From: Isoetes taiwanensis
Lineage: Eukaryota; Streptophyta; Lycopodiopsida; Isoetales; Isoetaceae
Reading direction: 5' to 3'
Assembly: GCA_021234155.1 (NCBI GenBank)
Contig: JAJEKV010000094.1
Coordinates: 3,458,535-3,522,534 of the forward strand
DNA: 64,000 nucleotides
Shown here: one piece after another, positions 1 to 10,170 of the stretch
Layout of the letters: the number at the start of each line of letters is the position of its first letter
Position numbering within the stretch: the stretch's first letter is position 1
Made by a program: the position numbers and the translations under genes
The notes under the pieces: generated by a model
What the model saw: the letters and a program-made list of their open reading frames with translations, nothing else
Told to the model about the DNA's origin: nothing
Databases searched by the model: none

Positions 1-2262
1 CATCCTGAGGTATTGTAATTCTCGCATTTCTAGCTGGAATAGTGTTTGGAGTCCATGAGTACAAAACACTTTCATAGTCTAGCCAAAGATCGGGATCACT
101 TTCTATTTCTCCTCCATCTCTTTGTCCAACAATGAAAGTACCTTTCTTTTTCCGGATCACGTTGGTCAACTGATGCACCGACACCACCATTCCACCCGCA
201 TGGTTGAAGTTAATTTTACCTTCTTCTTTGCAAATATCGAGAGATAGTGAACCCCAACCACACCGGATATGTATCTAAATCTGCGGCTTTACTACCACAA
301 ATTGGTGGCATTCCAAGTCGATTGGAAGGTTCATAAGCATCCATGCCTAGAAACTTTGGCCTATTGTTCTTAGGACCAACATAGTGTTTGTCGAGGAAGG
401 AGGAGGAGCATATTGCTTGCGAATGCTACTTACAAATGGCATCAACATCCTCAAAGCACCTGCTAAGGTCTTCCACCTAGTTTTAGGCAACCACCCTTCT
501 TTCAATTCATCCGAGGATGTGTCTATCTCCCCCAACAGGTTAATCACCTTCTTCCAGTAAGCCACCAAGGCACGGTTGGTGTCATCCGGATTGGTTTGCC
601 AATGCTTTATATAGTCCCTGGATTCCTTCCTTAGTCAATCCCAATTGCTTCACTTTCTTGTTAGGTTTTAGAGCTTTTGGTTGACCTAGAGGTATCATAG
701 GCTTGCCATTCTCATCTCTACGCCATATTTCCTCCCTCCTCTCCACTCATCCTCCTCGAAGGTCTCATCTTCCATTGGAAGATTGGAATCCCATCTCTCA
801 CCCAAAAGTGAACTGCAGAGGCCCTGGAATGACCTTCAAGATCCAATGTATAACCATCCACAAAGCTCTTCCAATCGGGCACTTCTTCTATGAGAGAAGC
901 TATATAGGGTTTGGAGTAGTGCATTCATGCAAGCTTTCCATTAGCCTAGGAAAGTTGGTCACCTCAGTATACAACTATATTTGCCAAATAATGCATCCAC
1001 ATCCTCATGGGTATGCCCGGGCGATAAGAAACCCTAAATTAACTCTTGCAAATATCCCCACAACATTAAGTAGGATAGGAAAGAAAACATCCACCGTTTT
1101 ATTTTGTCCAAAGACAATTATCAAGTTGCAAGAGAAGCCTTTTGGGTAGATCTTGAGGTCTAGCACGTGAAGTTGAAGCTCCAACATGTTCATTAGACCC
1201 ATGCTTCCTAAACCTTGCCTTGCTGAACTTTTCAATATTGTTAGGGTTTCCATCTAACAATGCTCTATGTAGTGCCCAGCTAGTCAGTAGGGTCCCGGAG
1301 GTGACCATTGTATCCATTTTCATAGTTTCTCAAACACCTCATGATACTCCCAATATGAAAATCTGGACCATCACTCCACAACTCCAAACTAAAATGGCCA
1401 TAGTAGGTTTGAGTCCGCCCATGCAAGATTGCCCCAATCATTGAGATCTCAGAAAAGGGTATGATCTTCCACATGACTTTGGTATGTACTTGAATTGTGG
1501 AAGACAAGTCTTTTGCTGGTCCATCTTGGCATGTATAATACATAAATAGTTATTGGGTTCCAATGCGGATAAAGTCCTCCACATCCAATAACATGATCTA
1601 CATGATAGTTGGTCACCATATGGTCCTTCATATGCTCCCTTATCCTAGCCCTTTGACTAGGTTGCACAGTCTTATCAAGAGTCTCCTTCAACTTAGCACA
1701 TAAATTGCACTTTGCAAAGTTGTTTGAAGTTGCTATGGTGACATGATTGAAATGCTTCTTCCATAACCTACTAAAGCTAGGTTGGGATATTGGAAGAATT
1801 CCCAATTCTCAAGTAGGGAATTCACTTCTTCCAAAATACTCTTTTGAGTACAATGTGATGGCAACCTTTTCTCAACAACCGCTCTTCCCTTTTCATCCCT
1901 TCCTTTTGTGTCGCATAGACTCGCATTGAAATCAATATATTTTTCAAATATCTCCCCGCGACCAAGGTCCTAGCCATTGGTCTCAACAAACCATTATTTC
2001 CATGTAAAGCAATCCTGTTCCCCTCTGCCTATTTTTTTTTTGCCAATTATGCCATGAAGAAGTTGGAATTGCATGGATTTTTCTGCCATGCTTTTGCACA
2101 TATCCATTTGCCTAGCAAAGGGTATCTTTTTCTGCTTGGGTTTCTTTCATCCCGAAGTGCATGCTCGAAGATTGTGTACATGTAGGTCCTCCTCTCATCA
2201 ACGATGTACTCTTGAAAAGTGGCTCTTGCTTCCACCAATTGTTCTATTGTAAAGAATTGCAT
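1..2262 (-). pseudogene. DUF7869-type transposase-like protein, decayed, runs off left edge
   Basis: Read on the minus strand, broken frames keep the order of motifs I associate with the DUF7869 family of plant and oomycete transposon-like proteins. An N-terminal piece (2262-2047) contains FTIEQLVEARATFQEYI. A Cys pair in FAKCNLCAKLKE lies near 1700-1725, and a MDQQKTCLPQF motif near 1495-1535. LQLDNC follows near 1100-1125, then GHTHEDVDALF at 1019-986. The C-terminal part (568-1) includes WLPKTRWKTL and, at the very edge, GTFIVGQRDGGEIESDPDLW. Frames change at least four times, so this copy is dead or badly assembled. The D and H/E motifs are what one expects of a nuclease-like core, but the family's chemistry is not established to my knowledge. 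It resembles, but is clearly diverged from, the plus-strand copy at 36-39 kb. The family name is from memory of motif patterns. Confidence 0.62.
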
Positions 2263-3139
2263 ACAAGCACTCCAACAACAATCGAGCCCCTAACCTTCAC
2301 CATTGTCTCACGTTTGGTGTCACTAATCAACTTGGCTCTTTTGCTAGGATAATGTCGGCAACCGATAGTTCTCCCCTTTTTGCCTAGGTTTAGAGTTCCA
2401 ACCGCCAATGGATCAATATCAAGACAATCATTGTCCCCAACAACCTCAAATGCTCAAAAAAATATAAATCCTCCACAAATTGAACACTACTTATAGGCCA
2501 TGCCATGATGCAAGGAACCTCAATTGCTTGACACAACCAAAACATTCCTTGTCACCCAAACCTTTACCTTTCCGGTTGTCTTCCAACATCGAAATTGCAA
2601 TACCAATATTGTCTTCCCTAGTCTTTCATCATTACAAAACTTGACCCGGATCTGCTAGCACAATGACTCCTTGGCCTACTATTTCCTTGTTGCACTTGTG
2701 CATGATTCTCACCTTCTTGTTCCTCCATTGCACCCTACTATAGAGGGACTAATTGTTTTCTTCAACATTCTTGCTAGGAGTTGGTTTTTCATTGATATTG
2801 CTCTTTTCAATATGTTGCACACCATCTTGAGTTGGAGAGGCACCATTGACCTAGACAAATTGCACCCTTTTTAGTCAATGAGTAGGAAAAAATTATTACA
2901 CCATAAGATAAAAAAAAAGTACGTACATTTATGGAATATGTAGAGGTAAATCAAATTTTTTTAAAAGCAAGAAATTCCTTGGAAATAGGTTGAATATAAT
3001 AATAACAATGGGTCTAAACGAAATCATTTAAAACAAGAATTTTCTTGGCAACAACAAGGAAATGACATTTATATAAATATATCCAAATTTTAATTATCGA
3101 AAATTTGGATATATGATTACGAAAGGACATATATAACTG
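2263..3139. other. Flank of the DUF7869 gene, then AT-rich DNA
   Basis: Up to about 2.9 kb this may hold upstream exons or 5' sequence of the minus-strand DUF7869-type gene, but no convincing exon was found. From 2.88 kb to the retroelement insertion site the DNA is AT-rich with A-runs and shows nothing recognisable. Confidence 0.4.
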
Positions 3140-3144
3140 ATAGA
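3140..3144. repeat. Left target-site duplication ATAGA
   Basis: ATAGA directly precedes the TGTGACG start of the 5' LTR. The same five bases follow the 3' LTR at 20935-20939. A 5-bp duplication is typical of Ty3/gypsy integrase, and the match fixes both outer borders. Confidence 0.9.
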
Positions 3145-4821
3145 TGTGACGTTCGGGACGTGATATCACGGTCCCCTCGACGATCTTTATCTTGCCAAGC
3201 CAGCATTACCGCCACTCCGAATCGACGGTTAATGCACGGCGGTAGCCAGTGGGTAGCCCTAGGGGGCAGCTTGCAAGGAATAGGTGCAATTATTAATGTG
3301 CACATTTTCCAATGTACACATTAATATGGACACACATTTCCATGTGGACACTTGATGCCAAGTGGGCCATACCCAAGTGTGCAATTAATGTGCACATTTT
3401 CCAATGTACACATTAATGTGGGCACACATTTCCATGTGGCCACATTTTGCCACCTAGCCATTAAAGGCAAGTGGGCCCATTCCCAATTATCCCACATGCC
3501 TAAAGGGGATAATTAGAAACCCTAGCCAACCCCTTGTCTATTAAGGAAGGGAAAACCTAACTTGCCCAATTTTTCGTTTCTAGGGTTTTAGAACTCTTTT
3601 TTGGCTGCCTCAACAGCCTAAACCGCCTCCCAGAACTTCTGCCGAGAGAATTGCAACATTAGTTTCCCTCGATTCGAAGCGTTTGCCAGGATGGTCGAGC
3701 TCAGTCGAGGAGCCACTCAAGGATCCAGGAGTATTTGGCCAATTAGATAGTCTAAACCCTATTTTGGGTCATAGAATCGTTAGGTTTAGCCTATTAAATT
3801 GCCCATAGCAGCCTTCTAGATCGCTAGATACCAGCCTCTAACTAAAGAACCTAACTCTATGATGTAGATTAGATATAGTTCTTTAGTTCTTCCTCGCGGA
3901 TGTATATGGATGATGTATCTCTATGAACTCCTTGTATTGGGAAGGGGGTAGAGCCCTAAAGCTTGCTAGTAGATGCTCCTAGAGTAGCCTCTCTAGCACA
4001 CTATAGATTCGGCCTGTGTACAAGAGCCACACCTGGTTGTGGGTGAAGGGGCGAGACTGGCTAAGAAGGAGGTTCATGTTCGACTCTTAAAATCCATCCC
4101 TCCGGTGTGTAAGGCCTACCAGGATCATTGTGACTAGGTCCAATGGCTTACCACCGAGTGGGTGAGGCATGGACTCGACACCGGAAGTGGTGTACACTTT
4201 CCAAAGGGTTCGGTCGAACACGGGTAGTGGCCCTCTAGTCACCTTGAGTCGACATGCGTGGATCTGGAGGGAGTGATCCCTTCCTGCCCCATCGGAACTG
4301 GGAGGATGAAACCCAGGAATAGCCCTCTTGGCTATGCATCCGGCGGGCTACAGTCAGGTCCCGACACTTTTCAACCTACTCTGCAAAGTGTGCACAGGAG
4401 GGGCGGATGGAGTGGACAACCCTATGCCATGTTCATATGCCGCCCAAATCCATTGCCATGAATTCTCGCCTGCACCAATGAACTCACGGAGACCAAGCCG
4501 TCCGGGCCATCCCCTTGAGTCTCGAGCCTTGGGTAGAACTCCCCATATGTATTGTGCTCACCTTGTTATGCAGATGTGATGGACCACCCTTCGAGGTGGA
4601 TATGTGCTTATGTTATATACTGACATATATGTCTACGCTTCCGCAGCTAGGTAGACCCTGAGGGAGACGGGGTAAAATGACCCCTTCACTCTTCCCATCG
4701 GAACCCGCCCACAGTTGTAGCAGTTATGTGGAGGGCCCCAGATTCGGCATGGAGTCGGTATGGGGATGAACTCCTTTTGTATACGGTGAGTGCACCGTGA
4801 TATGACAGTAGGGGACCGCCA
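3145..4821 (+). repeat. 5' LTR (1677 bp)
   Basis: Begins TGTGACGTTCGGGACG and ends GGGGACCGCCA, two bases before the primer site. It aligns along its whole length with 19287-20934. Both copies contain an internal duplication of about 95 bp (near 3288-3450 here) with the phrase AATGTGCACATTTTCCAATG twice. A central segment (GGAGGGGCGGATGGAGTGG near 4398) is shared with the LTRs of the minus-strand element at 56.9-62.4 kb, so the two families are related. Confidence 0.93.
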
Positions 4822-4822
4822 T

Positions 4823-4834
4823 TGGTATCGAGCA
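4823..4834 (+). other. Primer binding site, initiator tRNA-Met type
   Basis: TGGTATCGAGCA follows the LTR after one spacer base. Compared with the usual plant tRNA-iMet primer site TGGTATCAGAGC it lacks one A. It fixes the 5' LTR end and the element's orientation. The intact version of this site is seen at 60869-60881. Confidence 0.82.
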
Positions 4835-4998
4835 ATGTTCTTGGTGACCAAGAGCAAAGCACTGACCATGTTCCTAGTAGTACTAATTTGATAGGATCCT
4901 TAAACCTCGAAAAGTGGAAAAAAAATTTTCTCATTTTTGTAGTAGATACTAAGCTAGTAACAGTAGAAATAACTGGAAACATAATGAAAACATAAAGA

Positions 4999-6146
4999 TA
5001 ATAGAAAAAATGAAGCTGTTACGGAGCGGCTAGGGCGGTGACGCCTCCCCTTCTTGCCCCAGTTACCGGGACTATGGTGCAAGCAAAGAACGCTTAGTGC
5101 TAGCAGGACTTGGTTTTGTTCAGCCTTCTCAAGAACGGTCATCGTATCTGCCAGTTGCGTGTAACCTTCCTTCTTTCAAGCGGCCATAATCAGTTGTTTC
5201 AGATAATCCACTAACGTGGCATCTTCATTTGGTAGCATACAAGCTTTGTTATTAAGACACCCTGAAAGGGAAATGCCCAGGATTGGGACGCTGGCCCCTA
5301 AGGCGAAGATAGATCTTGTCCACTAACATGGTCTTTCTTTTGATTGTATGCTCACTATGTCTCTTCTAGACACGCTGAAAGGGTAAGCCCAACACATGGG
5401 GATTCTGGCCTATAAAGCGAAGGAGATAGAAACTTCAGATTATGTAAGGTAGGATTTGGATATGCAAATTCCAGCAGGGAATATCATACGCTGTTTTTTG
5501 GAAGAAAAACATTTTCAAGTCCGTTTAGCTTCTTTCCTTGCTAGCAGGAAGCATCAGTTATTTGGCAGTCGGTTCAAGAAACAGTTGATTTTTTCTTCCT
5601 ATTGATGCTTAGCAATCACCTTTTTCCTGTAAGTAGCAAGATTGCAGAAGATAATCCTGACAATGCAGCATTGCTAAGGGCGCATGATATACTTGGGAGG
5701 TATGGGACTCTTTGGTATCTCAGGTTCTCTAATTTTTGCTTGCTAGGGATTGAAAATATTTCAAGTACTGCTATGCTTGAACATTTATGCGCAAGTACTG
5801 CTATGCTTGCAGCACCTTAGACCACAGGTTCTGATATGCCTGTGTCAACCTTGAGTACTATTAAGCTTGAGGGCAGCTGGAGGACTGACACTTCAGCAGG
5901 TTTTCTGTAATCCTTTGCTTACAGGTCTAAATGGTTGCACAAGTCTTGAGAAAGAAGTTTTTATGATCTGTTAATTGTACTCTCTCACCAAGTTACTGAT
6001 GTAAGTAAGCTTCTTGAGCATACTATTTATCAGGCCAGAAGGGCTTTAATGTGCTTATTCTTCCTATTTGATCCTAGGAGATCAAGACTGTAACATTTTT
6101 ATATTAATAGAAAAACACCTTGCCTTCAAAAAAAAAAAAAAAAAAA
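4999..6146 (+). mobile_element. L1-type poly-A retroposon inserted in the retroelement leader
   Basis: The insert ends in a run of about 19 A (6128-6146). It is bordered by a near-identical duplication, AAAACATAAAGA, on the left (about 4987-4998) and just after the poly-A. This TSD plus poly-A is the hallmark of LINE-driven retroposition. No reverse transcriptase is visible, so it is a 5'-truncated LINE, a SINE-like RNA or a processed transcript. Its last bases (ACCTTGCCTTC before the A-run) resemble the 3' end of the separate insert at 47.7-49.1 kb, which suggests the same family or the same driving LINE. Confidence 0.8.
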
Positions 6147-6192
6147 CATAAAGAGACTGAAATTGGTGAGCCAACATCCAAAAAGTAGGGTG

Positions 6193-6461
6193 GTCTCACA
6201 CGTCGCGCCAAGACAGGAAATGAGATTCTCATTTTCGGGCTGGGCGCAACGTGTGAGACATTCAGCTTTAAACATTAAGAAATGTTATGAATCACAGTAA
6301 AATAACTTGACAATCCTAATTTTAAGCTAAAAATCAGTAGAACTGGCATGTTACATGTTTAAAAAGTACAAAATTTAGTAGTGGGTTCCACCATGTCTCA
6401 CACGTCGCGCCAGGACAGGAAATGACTTTTTCATTTTCGGGCTGGGTGCAACGTGTGAGAC
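6193..6461. repeat. Pair of related hairpins, copies 1 and 2
   Basis: Two 67-bp inverted repeats, 6193-6259 and 6395-6461, spaced 202 bp start to start. Each begins GTCTCACACGTCGCGCC and ends with a near reverse complement, GCGCAACGTGTGAGAC in copy 1. The spacer in each includes a second small inverted repeat around GAAATGA...TCATTTTC. They lie just upstream of a TATA box. Two further diverged copies stand in the same arrangement at 8.06-8.32 kb. Confidence 0.88.
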
Positions 6462-6536
6462 CTCGCTTAATTAGGTGTTTTAGATGTTTTAGACAACCCA
6501 AAAAGATAGTCTAAAAGTGACCTAAAAATCGACCCC

Positions 6537-6544
6537 TATAAATA
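6537..6544 (+). promoter_or_regulatory. TATA box of unit 1
   Basis: CCCCTATAAATAGACC is a textbook plant TATA context. It lies 76 bp after the second hairpin and about 240 bp before the first ATG of the histone-fold ORF. It suggests that this unit has its own pol II promoter, independent of the LTR. Confidence 0.6.
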
Positions 6545-6783
6545 GACCTAGACCCCTCCCATTTCCGCGTTCTTTCCTTAGAAGTTTGCTCGTGTTCGCT
6601 AAGGCGATCTTACGGCGCTTAGCTCGATCGACGGAACCATCAAATGATGGCCCTGACAAAACAGCATCGCTAGGAAGCCTCGCCGGGCTTAATCCTCCAG
6701 CGCCCGGCCCGGTCCCCGGCCTCTTTTCGTGAGAGTCCTTCAAGAACGCCTTTTCAAGAAGGCTTAATCTTCTTCGAGCGAAG

Positions 6784-7913
6784 ATGCACGATCGGATCGG
6801 AGCGACCATACGAGATCATAGAGGACGGCCGGGCCGCATATCATGCATCAAATTCGAGGAGATGCGCAGAGGATGGAAGGAAGGAGCAGGGAGCAACGGA
6901 ATGAGCAGGCGCAACAACAGCCGAGAGCAACTCCGTGACCGACCCACCCGCGGGAGGAGCAAGGGAGAGAAGAGCAGCGGCGGCAGCAACGCCAGCCCGC
7001 TAAGAAGCCGATCTTGGCGCTTCACCGGCACGAAGGCAATGACAGGAGAGCGCCACGGAGCGTGAGGATCGGGAATCGGAAGACGACCCAACCACAGCCA
7101 GCGGGCCAAAGAAGAGGAAGGCTAAAGCCATTAAGGCGGGCAAAAGAAAGGTTGTGAAGGTTGGTAAGCGAGGGACGGGCCCCGTCATCAACGAACCATC
7201 AGGCGAAGAGACCCCGCCTTCTACCGACGACTCGGACGAAGACTACGTGCCCGGCACAGAGGGAGCGAGTTCGTCAAAACCCCCGCCTGTAGAGAAGGAA
7301 GTGCCCCAGCAAGTAGCACCCGAGCAGGTAGCACAGGAGCAGGAGGAGCCCGAACAGGCGGCGAAGCCCCCACCTTTCCCGACGTGGGATAGAGTTAAAG
7401 CCCCGCGACCCCAACGAGAGGCGTACGTGATAGACCCGGTCAAGGTCTATCAGAAGAGGATCAGAGAGCACAACGCTTACATGGAGAAGTGGGAGGCATA
7501 CAATGCCTATTACCAGGAGCACAGGGTGAGAACGATTGAAGGCGGACACCCGACAAGAAGCCAGACCCTGAAGCCGCCACCACCGAAGCCCAAGCCTCCC
7601 AGAGCACCAGGAAAGAAGCGGGCCGACAGGAAGAAGTTGGAAAACAGAGCCCTCAAGGAAATCCGGCACTTCCAGAGAAGTTACGGACTCTTGATCCCCC
7701 GGGCACCGTTTCAACGTTTGGTCCGCTGTCATGCAGAGTACAACACCTTACATCGCGGCGTGGCCCGATGAGATGTTGTGCTACGGGGAGGCGGCAGCGA
7801 AAATAGTGCAGCATTTTGAAGATTCGACGGCCTGCACGGTACACGCAAAGAGGGTCACCCTCATGAGGCAGCATATGTATCTTGCCAGGCACATCAAGGG
7901 GGAACGCCCTTGA
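6784..7913 (+). pseudogene. CENH3/histone H3-like protein with long N-terminal tail, frameshifted
   Basis: The C-terminal part is a histone H3 fold. An alpha-N/alpha-1 block at about 7658-7727 contains EIRHFQRSYGLLIPRAPF, then QRLVR. After a one-base frame change, 7740-7912 gives an EAAAKIVQHFEDS helix, HAKRVTLM and a final LARHIKGERP. In canonical H3 the first block reads more like RRYQKSTELLIRKLPF. The IRHFQ, LLIPRAPF and VTLMR features are closer to plant CENH3. The tail of more than 150 residues is rich in Pro, Glu and Lys, with a GPKKRKAK nuclear-signal-like stretch near 7103 and an acidic STDDSDEDY block. The first ATG is at 6784. Frame changes occur before 7043 and near 7735. Canonical H3 residues 1-40 (ARTKQTARKS...) are absent. 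It lies between PBS and gag of the chromovirus behind its own TATA box. A captured host CENH3 cDNA is the simplest alternative origin. Confidence 0.8.
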
Positions 7914-8057
7914 GATTTTGTAAATAACAGAAATTTTTGTTAATATGAAGAATTTTGTGAGTGAATAATGTGTCTGGCCTAGCTTAATTAAGTTAAGTTA
8001 TAGAATTCTAGTCTTTTAATTTGGTTAAATTGGAATTTTGAGCAAAATTGAGGCGAT

Positions 8058-8321
8058 GTCTCACCGTCAGCGCCAGACGAGAAAATGAGATTCTCATTTT
8101 GGTCTGGGCAACGCGGTGAACCATGCCCAAAAATGTCCAAAACAACTCCAAATCGACCAAATAAAGAGCCAATTCTGCCTAACTCGGCGAGTTTAGTAGA
8201 ATTACAGCCTTAGATTATCCAAATTGATTAAGTTTAGCCCATTTAGAACCCATGTCTCACCGCGTCGCCGGATGAGAAAATGAACTTTTCATTATCGGTC
8301 TGCGGAAACGCGATGTGAGAC
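8058..8321. repeat. Pair of related hairpins, copies 3 and 4
   Basis: 8058-8122 and 8254-8321 are diverged versions of the two hairpins at 6.19-6.46 kb (starts GTCTCACCGTCAGCGCC and GTCTCACCGCGTCGCC). They have nearly the same start-to-start spacing (196 bp) and again precede a TATA box and an ORF. This shows that hairpin pair, promoter and gene were duplicated as a unit. Confidence 0.82.
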
Positions 8322-8499
8322 CTCGCACCTCATTTTCTTCACCAAATGATCTCCAAGTTGTTGCAATAGGTTCATTAGTTGTTCTTAGCATGCTCAAACC
8401 CTAGAAGTAGTCTTCAAACTCGTAATTGCACCCTTTAATAGATCGAATCATCCAATCTCAAAAATTCTAGGTCATCCAAAATTCTGGTTTCCCCTTTTC

Positions 8500-8507
8500 T
8501 ATAAATA
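8500..8507 (+). promoter_or_regulatory. TATA box of unit 2
   Basis: TTTTCTATAAATAAGTCCCC matches the unit 1 promoter (CCCCTATAAATAGACC). It is followed by a shared leader phrase: both units have GCTAGGCGATCTT- or GCTAAGGCGATCTT-like DNA before the first ATG. Confidence 0.58.
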
Positions 8508-8622
8508 AGTCCCCATTTCTCATTTAGCACCACCGCAAGAAGCTTGCTCTCCATCGCTAGGCGATCTTCCAGCTCCACGAGGCGCTTCGCATCCGTTTGA
8601 TACTCTCTTCTTGGCTAGATCA

Positions 8623-10122
8623 ATGGCCACTTCCGACTTGAGGCGATGGTACGGCGCCCGGTGCCCATGTCTTCGCCGAGGCGGATGTCAACGACATCTT
8701 CAAGTCTTTGGGAAAGAAATTGATATCAAGCTACGCTAAATGCAACCCCACATATAGGCAAGTGTTAGCGAGTTTCAAGCTAGGGTAGGACCCTCCCTTG
8801 TTCAGTCCCCCTTGCATAGGATATTTCATTCCCCGGCCATCGCTTCAAGCAGCCTTTGGGCGATGTCCCCAACATCGCCAAGTACCTAATTAACAAGGCG
8901 CGATCGCCAGACTACATGGTCCCGGCGATAGCAGGACCAAGTATTTCTCTTACAATCCGCCCTAGCTATGTTCTTATCCCACCGCCGAAAACCCCATGGG
9001 GCAACCTCTATCCCTCGATAGAGGTGGACCCCATAGCAGCAAAAGCCGAAGAGCAGATGCTTTTGCGATTACCGGAAAGAGCAAGAAGGAAGGGAAGATG
9101 AAGAGAGCCGGACGACGAAGAATACACCGAGCTAGACTTCGGAAGAGGAACGCAACAAGCGAACGAGGAGCTGGTCAACCCGGAAAGCGAGCCCGGTGAT
9201 TCTCGAGTTGCTCCCCACTTGGGCTAGGCATCACAAGCCTAGCCCTATCATCATCGACGGAGAGGAGTATCTACTCCTCCTGCGGACATCGAGAACCTCC
9301 CCCAATGCGGGGAGAGAGCTCCGATTGGATGAACTGCTCCACCAACTGCTTGTGGAACCGACATGGGCGACTTCATCGTCCCGGGAGTCTCGGACTTTAC
9401 GCTTCAAATCCGGGGAAGCCGACACATACACCGAGCGACTTAGACATCCGGGCATCTGGCGTATAAAGGCGGTGTCATGGAGACCGGAGACGCGCCCATC
9501 CGAAGAAGAGTTCCTCGCCATTCGAGGAACGGATGGGGATCGGAGGCAAGACCACTAGCATCCCGATGCCGAAGTCCCTCAACACCACCTCCAGCAGAGG
9601 GCAGGAATCGATCTCAGGTAGTCGACTCAACAATCAAGACTACCGGGAGCTCCGCAGATCGAGGTCGGCGATTATCGCAGGGCGACATAGGCGGGAGGCC
9701 AAACAAATGGGAATCATCCAGCGATGCACAACGACAAAATTCGGTGAGGTACTACACCCCTTGCCGCTAGATGGGAGAATAAGCGGTAAATTCAACCCGT
9801 GGGCGAGGAATGAGTGTTCATGCTGATTGCACTCTCAGGCTTCGGCAGGCATGCTCGAATAGCAGCAAATGTCGACTATGCTGTCCTAGTCAAGAGAGCA
9901 ATGGCACTCGACCTCTTCGACTTCGCCATACCTCATCGACGTCAGGCGAGATTAGCGGTGGCCGCGGCCCTCACATCCGACCGCAGAGTGGAAGATTTGG
10001 CGAGAGCATTGCAGGGCGGCTCGTCAGCAAGCGTCTTCAGGAACTTGGGTCATTCGGTAGGAACGGCCCAAGTTAAGAAGTTCCTTGAGGACAACCCGTC
10101 CTACCGGCGATTTCAAGACTAG
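8623..10122 (+). pseudogene. Unrecognised second accessory ORF, multiply frameshifted
   Basis: Starts at an ATG 115 bp after the TATA box (MATSDLRRWYGARC). Frames then alternate. One segment includes VFAEADVNDIFKSLGKKLIS. Another (8856-9101) has IAKYLINKARSPDYMVPAIA and PPPKTPWGNLYPSIEVDP. A basic/acidic linker follows (9100-9190), and the tail (9814-10122) carries DYAVLVKRAMALDLFDF and a final QVKKFLEDNPSYRRFQD before the stop. I recognise no family. Codon and base composition match the CENH3-like unit next to it. Position between PBS and gag, own promoter and duplicated hairpins suggest that the two units were acquired or amplified together. Possible roles such as a gag-like or chromatin protein are guesses. 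Confidence 0.45.
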
Positions 10123-10170
10123 TTAGACTCTTGATCCCGGAGACTTTTTGTACCAAAATATTATATAATA

